Source of the DNA: Leptotrichia sp. HSP-342
GTDB taxonomy: Bacteria; Fusobacteriota; Fusobacteriia; Fusobacteriales; Leptotrichiaceae
Direction: 5' to 3'
DNA length: 64,000 nt
Assembly: GCF_041199995.1 (NCBI RefSeq)
Contig: NZ_CP165646.1
Location: 2,108,001-2,172,000, forward strand
The translations under genes were made by a program, and so were the position numbers. Position 1 is the first letter of the stretch, and every line of letters begins with the position of its first letter. This document shows, one piece after another, positions 25,575 through 33,186 of this stretch. The notes under the pieces are model-generated. The model did no database searches and was not told where the DNA came from. It was given only the letters and a program-made list of their open reading frames with translations.

Positions 25575-26765
25575 TTACAATTTTTTTACTAAAATTAAAA
25601 CCAGCACAAAAAACATCACAATGATATTCACAACAAACGGTAAAAAAGGATTAAAATTTAATAAATGCCCTGAAAGAAGTGAACCAATTGCAGTTCCAAG
25701 AGAACCTACTGCAGAAGCAACTCCCAATATTTTCCCTTGATTTTCTTTATATCTCTGAGCAATAATAGTATTTCCAAGAGAACGTACAATTTCATAAGTC
25801 ATCGTATAAACAGCCATCAAAAGATATGGAGTTACACCTAATTTAACTCTAAATAAAATCACTGCCATCAATATTATTCCAACAAAAATCAAAAATTTAT
25901 AGATACTTTTTTCCTTAAATTTTTTCAGTAGTTTTCCCAGCAAAAATGCAGTTCCAAAAAAAGCAAGTAATGACGAACACATAACAAAAGTTCCAATCGT
26001 ATCAGAAGAAACTTTTTCATAAAATTTCAAAAAATAGTTTAAAGCGCTTCCATAAGAATAAATTCCTATTCCTGAAAGTAAAATTATAAGACAGAAGAAC
26101 TTGGAATACCCGTCTAACTCCTTAATATATCTAAAGGTTGCAAATGGATTTAAGTCCTTTTTACTTCTTTCTTCCAAATCATCATTCTTTTTCACAATTT
26201 CCTTCATTATCAGTAAAATAATTATCGAAACAATGCTTCCACCGATAAATTGTAGTGCAAAGGATGTTCTCGGATCATTCGTAGCAGTTGCAGCATATCC
26301 TCCTATTTTCTGCCCAATTGCTCCACCAATTACAGTTGCAGAACTTACTTTTGCAATATTTTTTGCTTTCTCGCCTTTTTCAGAAAGCTGACTCACATAT
26401 CCAAATGCCACAGCATATGTTCCTCCAGATGCAAATCCCGAAATCATACGTGCCAAAAATATAAACGGTACATTTGTCCCAAACCCAAAAATAAGCTGTG
26501 ACATCCCATAACAAATTGGCATAAAGACAAATATCCTCTTCATCCCAACTCTATCCGCTAAGGCCCCCAAATAAGGCGAAGAAATAAACATCGCTGTACT
26601 CATAAATGCCAGAAGTTCCCCCGAAATACTCTTTTTCCACCCTCTCACTTCAATTAGTGCAGGTGTAGCAGGATGCCCTAAATTATAAACAATAATACAT
26701 AAAAACATTAATATTATCATCTTATTAATATTTTTCTTCTTTTCAAATTTCTCATTTTTTTTCAT
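25575..26765 (-). CDS. Major facilitator superfamily transporter
   Basis: This 396-aa protein has 12 predicted helices. The MFS loop 2-3 signature is GALADRVGMKRIFVFMP (about 62-78), with SGFASGGTYAVAFGYVSQ in helix 5. It resembles drug or sugar-type MFS exporters. The substrate cannot be told from sequence. GGGAG precedes the ATG. No regulator lies next to it. Confidence 0.85.
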   Translation of the reverse strand: MKKNEKFEKKKNINKMIILMFLCIIVYNLGHPATPALIEVRGWKKSISGELLAFMSTAMFISSPYLGALADRVGMKRIFVFMPICYGMSQLIFGFGTNVPFIFLARMISGFASGGTYAVAFGYVSQLSEKGEKAKNIAKVSSATVIGGAIGQKIGGYAATATNDPRTSFALQFIGGSIVSIIILLIMKEIVKKNDDLEERSKKDLNPFATFRYIKELDGYSKFFCLIILLSGIGIYSYGSALNYFLKFYEKVSSDTIGTFVMCSSLLAFFGTAFLLGKLLKKFKEKSIYKFLIFVGIILMAVILFRVKLGVTPYLLMAVYTMTYEIVRSLGNTIIAQRYKENQGKILGVASAVGSLGTAIGSLLSGHLLNFNPFLPFVVNIIVMFFVLVLILVKKL

Positions 26766-26785
26766 TTATTTCTCCCTTAAATTTT

Positions 26786-26820
26786 CCAAAAAAAAAATCA
26801 ATAAAAATTATTTATTGATT
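26786..26820 (-). terminator. Terminator after the TM2-domain gene
   Basis: AATCAATAA (26796-26804) pairs with TTATTGATT (26812-26820), and the minus strand continues with nine T. It lies 28 bases after the TM2 gene and just upstream of the MFS gene. Confidence 0.75.
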
Positions 26821-26848
26821 TTCTATTTTTAAATATTTTTAAAACTTA

Positions 26849-27136
26849 CTAGTCTGATATTCTTCCAAATTCATCAGCTGGTTTTTGTATAGCTTTTACT
26901 ATTTGAATAACACATATTACAAATTCAACTAAAAGAATTATACCACCGATAAAAAGAAAAGCTGTTAACATTCCTATTATTCCTGCTATTAAAAAATATA
27001 TTCCTTCTTGTTTTCTTCCTGCATAAAATGCATGAATTCCAAAACATCCTAAAAACCAAGCTAATAAGCAATAAATTGCTTTATTGTATTTAGGATTTCC
27101 ATTTGCTGCATTTTCAGGTAAATTAGTTTCTGACAT
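26849..27136 (-). CDS. TM2-domain membrane protein
   Basis: This 95-aa protein has a polar N-terminus followed by a TM2 domain: two helices with the signature FLGCFGIHAFYAGRKQEGIYF, then IAGIIGMLTAFLFIGGIILL. Members are small membrane proteins of unknown function. AAAGGAGG precedes the ATG. It lies 43 bases downstream of ebfC and is probably cotranscribed with it. Confidence 0.85.
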   Translation of the reverse strand: MSETNLPENAANGNPKYNKAIYCLLAWFLGCFGIHAFYAGRKQEGIYFLIAGIIGMLTAFLFIGGIILLVEFVICVIQIVKAIQKPADEFGRISD

Positions 27137-27179
27137 AACGTATCCTCCTTTAAATTTATTTATATGTTATAATTTTTTA

Positions 27180-27539
27180 CTAGAATAATCCTGGAATACT
27201 TACTCCACCAGTAACTACTTCCATTTCTTTTTCAGCCATTTCTTCAGCTTTATCCAAGATTTCGTTTACTGCATTTATAATTAAATCTGAAACAATAGTT
27301 GCGTCATTTTCTTCAATTGCATCTTTTAACACATCTAATGAAATTGATAAATCTACAATTTTTTTCTGTCCATTTGCTTTTACAGTAATTCCTCCACCAG
27401 CAACAGATGTTTCTACAAATTTATCTTTTAATCCTTCTTGAATTTTTAACATTTCTTGTTGCATTACTTGAGCTTGTTTGATTATATCCTGTTGATTTCC
27501 ACCAGATTTATTTCCTGCTCCTTTTATTTTTCTAACCAT
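27180..27539 (-). CDS. ebfC: YbaB/EbfC nucleoid-associated protein
   Basis: This 119-aa protein is of the usual YbaB length. A helical arm (QDIIKQAQVMQQEMLKIQEG) is followed by the beta-sheet ETSVAGGGITVKANGQKKIV and a C-terminal helix (ISDL-type LIINAVNEILDKAEEMAEKE). It binds DNA as a dimer. In many genomes ybaB sits between dnaX and recR; here it follows a tRNA cluster instead. AGGAGG lies 9 bases before the ATG. The five tRNAs upstream may share its transcript. Confidence 0.93.
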   Translation of the reverse strand: MVRKIKGAGNKSGGNQQDIIKQAQVMQQEMLKIQEGLKDKFVETSVAGGGITVKANGQKKIVDLSISLDVLKDAIEENDATIVSDLIINAVNEILDKAEEMAEKEMEVVTGGVSIPGLF

Positions 27540-27606
27540 AGTTGATAATTCCTCCTACGAATTATAATTTAATATTTATAACAATTTTTATTTTTATAAA
27601 AAAAAA

Positions 27607-27691
27607 TGGTGGAGAGAGAAGGATTCGAACCTTCGAAGGCTGAGCCGGCAGATTTACAGTCTGATCCCTTTGGCCACTCGGGAACCTCTCC
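27607..27691 (-). tRNA. tRNA-Tyr (anticodon GTA)
   Basis: 85 nt including encoded CCA (TGG at 27607-27609 on the plus strand). Acceptor GGAGAGG pairs with the 3' side. The anticodon GTA is in CTGTAAAT. A long variable arm is present, as expected for bacterial tRNA-Tyr. Last gene of a five-tRNA cluster. Confidence 0.93.
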
Positions 27692-27714
27692 ACAACATTC
27701 TAAATTTTAAATAG

Positions 27715-27790
<76 letters not shown>

Positions 27791-27796
27791 ATTAAA

Positions 27797-27873
27797 TGGC
27801 GGAAGTGACGAGACTCGAACTCGCGACATCTTGCGTGACAGGCAAGCACTCTAACCAACTGAGCTACACCTCC
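27797..27873 (-). tRNA. tRNA-Asp (anticodon GTC)
   Basis: 77 nt with encoded CCA. Acceptor GGAGGTG, anticodon loop CTGTCAC, T-arm GAGTTCGAGTCTC. Confidence 0.93.
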
Positions 27874-27877
27874 ATAA

Positions 27878-27953
27878 TGGTGGTCACAATTGGGATCGAA
27901 CCAATGACCCCCTGCTTGTAAGGCAGGTGCTCTCCCAGCTGAGCTATGCGACC
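27878..27953 (-). tRNA. tRNA-Val (anticodon TAC)
   Basis: 76 nt with encoded CCA. Acceptor GGTCGCA, anticodon loop CTTACAA, T-arm TGGTTCGATCCCA. Only four bases separate it from tRNA-Asp. Confidence 0.93.
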
Positions 27954-27997
27954 ATAAATATTCACCATTTAATATTTTAATTATTTAATTTTATATT

Positions 27998-28072
27998 TGG
28001 TACGGCCTAGGGGGATCGAACCCCTGTTACCGGGATGAAAACCCGAGGTCCTAACCACTAGACGAAGGCCGC
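27998..28072 (-). tRNA. tRNA-Glu (anticodon TTC)
   Basis: 75 nt with encoded CCA. Acceptor GCGGCCT, anticodon loop TTTTCAT, T-arm GGGGTTCGATCCCC. First gene of the cluster behind a strong promoter. Confidence 0.93.
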
Positions 28073-28116
28073 ACATCCATTCCCTTATTTGTTATTACTA
28101 CTAACAGACAAGAAAT

Positions 28117-28145
28117 ATAATATCATATTTGATTTTATTTGTCAA
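28117..28145 (-). promoter_or_regulatory. Promoter of the tRNA cluster
   Basis: Minus-strand TTGACA (28140-28145), 17-base spacer, TATTAT (28117-28122), 45 bases upstream of tRNA-Glu. This is the strong arrangement expected for a stable-RNA promoter. Confidence 0.8.
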
Positions 28146-28190
28146 CAACTTTTTCAAAAAAAATTATTTTCTTTCAAAATTAGCTATTTT

Positions 28191-28781
28191 TTACACTTTT
28201 ATTACAATGATTTTCTGTAAGCTATTTAATTCCTTTTCAATTTCATCATTTGCTGATATTTTCATTGTTACCCTATTTGAATAATTTTTTTCCAATATTT
28301 CTATTCCGAAATTTTGACTATTTCCATTTAAAAATACCTCCATTTCTGAAGTATATTCATAGTCATAATCTAAAATGAAAATGGATTTTTCCACATATTC
28401 TGTAATTTCTGCCTCAGTGACAGCTAATTTCGCAGTTTTTGCATAATTTCTTATAAGTCCGCCTGCCCCCAGCTTTATTCCTCCAAAATATCTTGTTGCA
28501 ACTATTGCCACATTATACACGTCTAAAATGTTAAGTATTTCCGCCATTGGTTTTCCCGCTGTATTGCTTGGTTCTCCATCATCATTGTACTTAAAATATT
28601 CCTGTCCATTTTCCATTACTCTGTAAAGTGGGACATTGTGAGTTGCATTTGGATGCATTTTTTTTATTGAATCAATAAACTTTTCAGCTTCAGCTACTGT
28701 CGAAACTGGCTTAATGTAGCCAATAAATTTTGATTTTTTTTCTTCAAATTCAATTATTGTTTCTTTTTTTACTGTTTTCAA
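28191..28781 (-). CDS. yigZ: YigZ/IMPACT-family protein
   Basis: This 196-aa UPF0029 protein has the family segment KFIGYIKPVSTVAEAEKFID, then HNVPLYRV, FKYNDDGEPSNTAGKPM and VATRYFGGIKLGAGGLIRNY. A C-terminal ferredoxin-like domain follows. It is related to eukaryotic IMPACT, and its role in bacteria is not settled (possibly translation-linked). CGAAAGGAGGAG precedes the ATG. No operon partner is evident. Confidence 0.93.
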   Translation of the reverse strand: MKTVKKETIIEFEEKKSKFIGYIKPVSTVAEAEKFIDSIKKMHPNATHNVPLYRVMENGQEYFKYNDDGEPSNTAGKPMAEILNILDVYNVAIVATRYFGGIKLGAGGLIRNYAKTAKLAVTEAEITEYVEKSIFILDYDYEYTSEMEVFLNGNSQNFGIEILEKNYSNRVTMKISANDEIEKELNSLQKIIVIKV

Positions 28782-28838
28782 GCTTCTCCTCCTTTCGTTC
28801 TATAAATTTAAAGATATTATTATGTTATCATAAAAATA

Positions 28839-28881
28839 AAACTCAGACAACCTATTTTTGCAATTAAGTTCATCTGAGTTT
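28839..28881 (-). terminator. Terminator after the secreted 28.9-kb gene
   Basis: AAACTCAGA and TCTGAGTTT form the stem, and the minus strand then reads TATTTTTAT. It begins 11 bases after the gene at 28892. Confidence 0.7.
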
Positions 28882-28891
28882 CTATAATTTC

Positions 28892-29371
28892 TTATTGAGT
28901 TACTGGCTGTATCTGCACATATCCTTCCAACTGCTTAAATTTATTTGTACTTGCGAATTTCTTTTGTATTCTCTTATAATCGGCATCTGTCAGATTTTTA
29001 GCTTCTACTCCATCAGAATACATACTTTTCATAAATATTGCCACTTCAACCATGCCAAATACTTCCGTATCAGCTTTTTTATTATCTTCCAATGCTTTTT
29101 CGGAAACTTTTGCATTTTCAATATCATTTACATAATCATCAACAAGGCTGATTTTGTCTCCCGTTTTCCAATATCTTTCAGCCGTTTTCCGAAAATTACT
29201 CAAAACTTGTGCATATTCCTGACTGTTTAATTCTTTTGTATTATTTTTTACAGCAGCCGTTTTTTTAACATTTTGATTTTTCCCAGCTCCATTCATTGTC
29301 CTTGCATTTCCAATATAGCTCATACTCATCAAAAGTAATGCTATTCCAATTAATTTTTTACTTTTTTTCAT
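28892..29371 (-). CDS. Secreted protein of unknown function
   Basis: About 159 aa from ATG 29369-29371; AAGGAG lies about 12 bases upstream, and a TTG three codons earlier is the alternative. A signal peptide (KLIGIALLLMSMSYIGNA) is followed by a Lys/Asn linker and a helical domain (ELNSQEYAQVLSNFRKTAER). I do not recognise it. It has its own terminator and lies between yigZ and two larger secreted proteins. Confidence 0.7.
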   Translation of the reverse strand: MKKSKKLIGIALLLMSMSYIGNARTMNGAGKNQNVKKTAAVKNNTKELNSQEYAQVLSNFRKTAERYWKTGDKISLVDDYVNDIENAKVSEKALEDNKKADTEVFGMVEVAIFMKSMYSDGVEAKNLTDADYKRIQKKFASTNKFKQLEGYVQIQPVTQ

Positions 29372-29503
29372 TTTTACCAATTCTCCTTTTTATTTTAACA
29401 TTTTACTATTTTATAATAATTCCGAATTCTAAATTACACTATTGAATATCCTTTTATTTCGCTTAATATTTTAGTTTTAATTCTGACTCTTATACAGCAG
29501 TAA

Positions 29504-30661
29504 TTAGCTTTTTATATGATTTTTATTTTGAGTCTTCCCAGCCTTCTCTTTTTCCTTTTTTCTCTCATTTTCTAAAACTTCATCCAGCAGCTTAATTACT
29601 CTTGTGTTTTCAAAGTCTTTCCGATATTTTGCTATTACGTTATCATCAGCAACGGAAAGCATTTGGGCAACTGCAAGATACAATGCCAACTCTGACTGTT
29701 CGTTAAAATAAACGTCCTCATAGCTCACATCTTTTGTTGAAACATTATCAAGATAATATTTTACAGCATTTTCTATCCCATAGTTCATCATATTTTTTGC
29801 AATTTTTACTTCTGCAATTTTTAGCTTAAATCCTCTTATATAATCATCTGGAATACCAAACTCCTTCTGATTTTTTGCTATTTTAAAATAGTTAATTATA
29901 CGTTGATATTTGTTAATTTCATCTTTTTGGCTCTCTAAAGTTTCTTTTCCATTATCCAAAATTTCTTTTACATTCTGAATATAAGTTCGGCTATCGTCAA
30001 TTTCTTCCTCTTCAGTCTGAGAATTATCTGCATCGTCCTTATTCTGGATTATACCTTTCTTATCATCGTATGAAAATCCACCAGGCAAGTCATTTACTTC
30101 ACTTGTATCCTTATCTTCCTCTCCTGTAAAAAATTCACCCAATGTATCAATAAACATTACCATATCCAAATTATTTTCCAGCATATCTATTAATTCCATT
30201 GCAACTGAACCTTTATAACGTTTCTTCAGAAGATTATAATACAATTTTGCATTTTTTTCATCGCCTTTTAACTTATAGTATGTAAATTCATTAGATAATT
30301 TATCAAACGGTTTTGAATACGGAGCAATTTTATCCATATACTCTCTCGCCTTTTTAAAATCCTTTTTTTCACCCACCATATAAGCTCCAACAAGAACTGC
30401 TCCTAATGTTTCATTTCTCTCATCTTTTTCATAAATTTCCTTCAACTTTAAAAAATTTTCATTTTCTTGTCCATCTTCATTAAAGAAGTTTTTCTCATCT
30501 CTGATGTCATACTGGAATTTTATTGTTTCATCAATAACATCCTGTCTTATTCCAATTTTTGAAAGCCTGTCCTGTATCAGTTCCGCTCTTGTATATGCTG
30601 ATAATTCAGTATTAAGGGTAAAAAATAACGGCAACGATAATGATACAAATAATCTTTTCAT
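29504..30661 (-). CDS. Secreted helical protein of unknown function, paralogue 1
   Basis: This 385-aa protein has a signal peptide (about 1-22, ending LSA) and an N-terminal block YTRAELIQDRLSKIGIRQDV followed by IDETIKFQYDIRD. That block is clearly shared with the next gene (30677-31558). The remainder is helical with a TPR-like look (KKDFKKAREYMDKIAPYSKP), an acidic low-complexity middle (EEEEIDDSRTY) and a Lys-rich end. I assign no function. AGGAGG lies before the ATG, and it starts 15 bases after its paralogue, so the pair form an operon. Confidence 0.75.
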   Translation of the reverse strand: MKRLFVSLSLPLFFTLNTELSAYTRAELIQDRLSKIGIRQDVIDETIKFQYDIRDEKNFFNEDGQENENFLKLKEIYEKDERNETLGAVLVGAYMVGEKKDFKKAREYMDKIAPYSKPFDKLSNEFTYYKLKGDEKNAKLYYNLLKKRYKGSVAMELIDMLENNLDMVMFIDTLGEFFTGEEDKDTSEVNDLPGGFSYDDKKGIIQNKDDADNSQTEEEEIDDSRTYIQNVKEILDNGKETLESQKDEINKYQRIINYFKIAKNQKEFGIPDDYIRGFKLKIAEVKIAKNMMNYGIENAVKYYLDNVSTKDVSYEDVYFNEQSELALYLAVAQMLSVADDNVIAKYRKDFENTRVIKLLDEVLENERKKEKEKAGKTQNKNHIKS

Positions 30662-30676
30662 AAATTCCTCCTATTC

Positions 30677-31558
30677 TTAATTTACCATTTTTGACAAAAA
30701 ATCCTTGTCTTTTTCAGTTTCTTTCTGAATTTTTTTCGCAATCCACGTATCTTCCAGCTTCGCTCCATTGCTTATTTTTAACAAATCTTCCTTTATTTCT
30801 TCGTTCATTATTACAACGTTGAAATAAAGTATCACTTCAGCTCGAAGATTATAATTCCGTATTTCTTCACTAACATCATCATTTACGACATTATCCAAAT
30901 ATTCTGCAACAGCCTGTTTTACTTCTCCCTTATCAAAGTTGCTACGTATCTTATTCAGATAGTAAGTCAGCTTCATGAGATAATATTCCTCATCAGAAAC
31001 TCCAACTTTTTTTCTTTCGTTTTCATTTTTAAGTAATTTTAGGATTTTTTCTGTCAACATCTGCTTTTCATTAAAATCTCTTGCAACAAAAATTTTTGAC
31101 AACGCTATTATAACTGGATTATTATATTTTTTAGGAATTTCATCCATATATTTTTCAAAATTTGACATATCTCCCTTATCTAGAGCGTACATCATTTTTG
31201 AAAAAGTTTTTTCGTATTCATAAGGTGTATACTTTACAAATAAGTCAAGATATTTTTTATAATCTCCACTTATTTTAGATTCAAAAATAGTAATTAGAGC
31301 TTGAGCAGCTATATAGTTTCTCTCATCCTTCTGAAGAAGTTTTTCAAGTTTTGCCACTCTTTCACGAATAATTTTTTCATCATTTTCAAAATATTCTGTA
31401 TCTCGAATTTCATAATCCAAAGCTATTGTTTCATCAATTAAAGCCTGCTTTATACCAAGCTTTGATAAAGTTTCCTGAATTTTTTCCTTTTGTGTAAATC
31501 CGTACATCTCAAAATTTATTGCAAAAAATATTCCTAAAATCAAAAATAATTTTTTCAT
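30677..31558 (-). CDS. Secreted helical protein of unknown function, paralogue 2
   Basis: About 293 aa from ATG 31556-31558 (AAGGA 10 bases upstream; the upstream ATG at 31591 has no ribosome site). A signal peptide (KKLFLILGIFFAINFEMYG) precedes FTQKEKIQETLSKLGIKQAL and IDETIALDYEIRD, matching the N-terminal block of the neighbouring gene. It has the same alternating helices and a conserved segment on stalled C-terminal helices (VAEYLDNVVNDDVS, compare VKYYLDNVSTKDVS). The pair probably arose by tandem duplication. Function unknown. Confidence 0.75.
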   Translation of the reverse strand: MKKLFLILGIFFAINFEMYGFTQKEKIQETLSKLGIKQALIDETIALDYEIRDTEYFENDEKIIRERVAKLEKLLQKDERNYIAAQALITIFESKISGDYKKYLDLFVKYTPYEYEKTFSKMMYALDKGDMSNFEKYMDEIPKKYNNPVIIALSKIFVARDFNEKQMLTEKILKLLKNENERKKVGVSDEEYYLMKLTYYLNKIRSNFDKGEVKQAVAEYLDNVVNDDVSEEIRNYNLRAEVILYFNVVIMNEEIKEDLLKISNGAKLEDTWIAKKIQKETEKDKDFLSKMVN

Positions 31559-31689
31559 CTTTACCACATCCTTAAATTTTGATAAAAACATTTTTTCTAA
31601 TATTTAAACTCATCTCCTAAATTACATTACTATATTATATCCTATATTTTTGATTTTTAAAATATTTTTTTGAATTTTCTTATAATTTT

Positions 31690-32454
31690 TCAAAAAATTA
31701 AACTAATATCTATTCCTACAAGTTTCAAAAAAAAATCCACAATCACTAAGAAACCTTGTGTTAAACGAGATCCACTCAAATAAACAATTACAAATATGAT
31801 CAAAATTCCATATCTTTCAATTTTATTATAAAACTCTCTAATTTTATTTCCCGAAAAAGAATAAACTATTCTACCTCCATCAAGCGGAGTTATTGGTATT
31901 AAGTTGAACAGTCCAAGCAAAAGGTTTATTACATAAACATAAATCATGACTGTCATAAAAATATTATCCATATCCAGGTATTTACTACCTAGTTTTAAAA
32001 ATACAAGTGAAATTCCTGCAAGAATAAAGTTTACTACTATTCCAGCAACTGCAACACAGAATAGTCCTAGCCGATGCGGTCTTAAATTATAAAAATTAAC
32101 TGGAACAGGCTTTGCCCATCCTACCAAAAATTTGAATCCGCTCAAAAGTATAAGAACTGGTAGAATTATTCCTGTCAAATCAATATGTTTAAGAGGATTT
32201 AGGGTAATTCTTCCTTCTCTTTTGGCAGTATCATCACCAAATTTATATGCCACATATCCGTGCGCCACTTCGTGAAGAGTCATTGATATTACAAATACCA
32301 AAAGTGAAATTATCATATCCCTTGAAATTTCTACCACAAAAAAAATCCTTGCAATAAAATAAATAATAATAGCAGCAATAATCCCCAGTTTTATTTCTGA
32401 ATATTGGGGATTTAAAACCTTAAACCTGTCATAATAATTTTTTACTATTTTCAC
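31690..32454 (-). CDS. Site-2 protease family membrane protein (M50, Rip/SpoIVFB-like)
   Basis: This 254-aa polytopic metalloprotease has the zinc motif HEVAH in MTLHEVAHGYVAYKFGDDTA (about 60-79) and the distal motif NLIPITPLDGGRIVYS. It has no PDZ domain. It is distinct from the RseP-type enzyme at 19529-20722. The start is GTG at 32452-32454, with GGAAG 6 bases upstream. The substrate is unknown. A long leader with tiny ORFs precedes it. Confidence 0.88.
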   Translation of the reverse strand: MKIVKNYYDRFKVLNPQYSEIKLGIIAAIIIYFIARIFFVVEISRDMIISLLVFVISMTLHEVAHGYVAYKFGDDTAKREGRITLNPLKHIDLTGIILPVLILLSGFKFLVGWAKPVPVNFYNLRPHRLGLFCVAVAGIVVNFILAGISLVFLKLGSKYLDMDNIFMTVMIYVYVINLLLGLFNLIPITPLDGGRIVYSFSGNKIREFYNKIERYGILIIFVIVYLSGSRLTQGFLVIVDFFLKLVGIDISLIF

Positions 32455-32825
32455 AAAACTTCCTTTCCAAAATCGCAGGCCTTTCGTCCAATTCCTGCCA
32501 CATTTCTCTTTTACTCCTCTTCAATCCCCGCTTTCGCATCTTTTTTCCAAAACGATATACCAATTTTTAGTTTATGTATTCCAGACTTTTTCATGCTTTC
32601 TTTTATTTATATTTAAAAGTCTCTTTTATATCAACTGATAAATACTTCTTATTCTCAATTCTCCTGACTTTTTTCAAATTCATAACCCAAGTTTATTTTT
32701 ATTTAAGCTAATTATACCAAATTTCATAAAAAATAACAAAGAATTTTAAAAAAAATAAATAAAAAATATATGGAGTACCAAAATTGATACTCCAACTAAC
32801 CTTTTTTATTACATTTTTGTTTTTA
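32455..32825 (-). other. Leader region of the site-2 protease gene with tiny ORFs
   Basis: A TTGTTA-17-TATAAT promoter-like pair can be read on the minus strand near the right end of this stretch. Three very short frames then precede the protease: 32603-32683 (MNLKKVRRIENKKYLSVDIK plus 6), 32511-32594 (MKKSGIHKLKIGISFWKKDA plus 7), and 32429-32503 (MWQELDERPAILERKFCENS plus 4). The last has GAGGAG upstream and overlaps the protease start. They could be leader peptides or remnants. I see no homology. Confidence 0.25.
32771..32794 (-). terminator. Terminator after the amphipathic repeat gene
   Basis: TGGAGTA and TACTCCA form the stem around a ten-base loop, and the minus strand continues TATATTTTTTATTTA. 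It begins about 32 bases after the gene at 32826. Confidence 0.7.
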
Positions 32826-33137
32826 CTATTTTTTGAACATTCCAGTAACTTTATCTGCTAATCCCTTAGCTCCTTCTACTGTCTTGTCTAATGCTTCTTC
32901 TGCTCCTTTTTTAACATCTTGAACAATTTTGTTATTTGCAGCTTTTTCTGCTAAATCTTTTGCTCCTTCTACTGTTTTGTCTAGAACATCTTCAGTTCCT
33001 TTTTTAATATTTTGAGCAACTTCACTTTCTGCAAATTCTTTTGTTTTATCAGCGGCTTTATCAGCTAAGTCCTTTGCTCCATCTACTGTTTTTTTAAGAG
33101 CATCTTCTGCTCCTTTTTTCAAATCATCAAAATTCAT
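32826..33137 (-). CDS. Small amphipathic repeat protein of unknown function
   Basis: About 103 aa from ATG 33135-33137, with GGAGG 8 bases upstream. It consists of three near-identical units of the form KKGAEDALKKTVDGAKDLAD (first about residues 7-26, again KKGTEDVLDKTVEGAKDLAE and KKGAEEALDKTVEGAKGLAD), with short linkers. The 11-residue periodicity of Lys, Ala and acidic residues predicts long amphipathic helices, like LEA or apolipoprotein-type proteins and CsbD-like stress proteins. There is no signal peptide. Function is unknown; membrane or protein protection is a guess. Confidence 0.65.
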   Translation of the reverse strand: MNFDDLKKGAEDALKKTVDGAKDLADKAADKTKEFAESEVAQNIKKGTEDVLDKTVEGAKDLAEKAANNKIVQDVKKGAEEALDKTVEGAKGLADKVTGMFKK

Positions 33138-33186
33138 AATTCTTTCCTCCATTTTTATTATTATTTATAATTATTAACTAATTATC

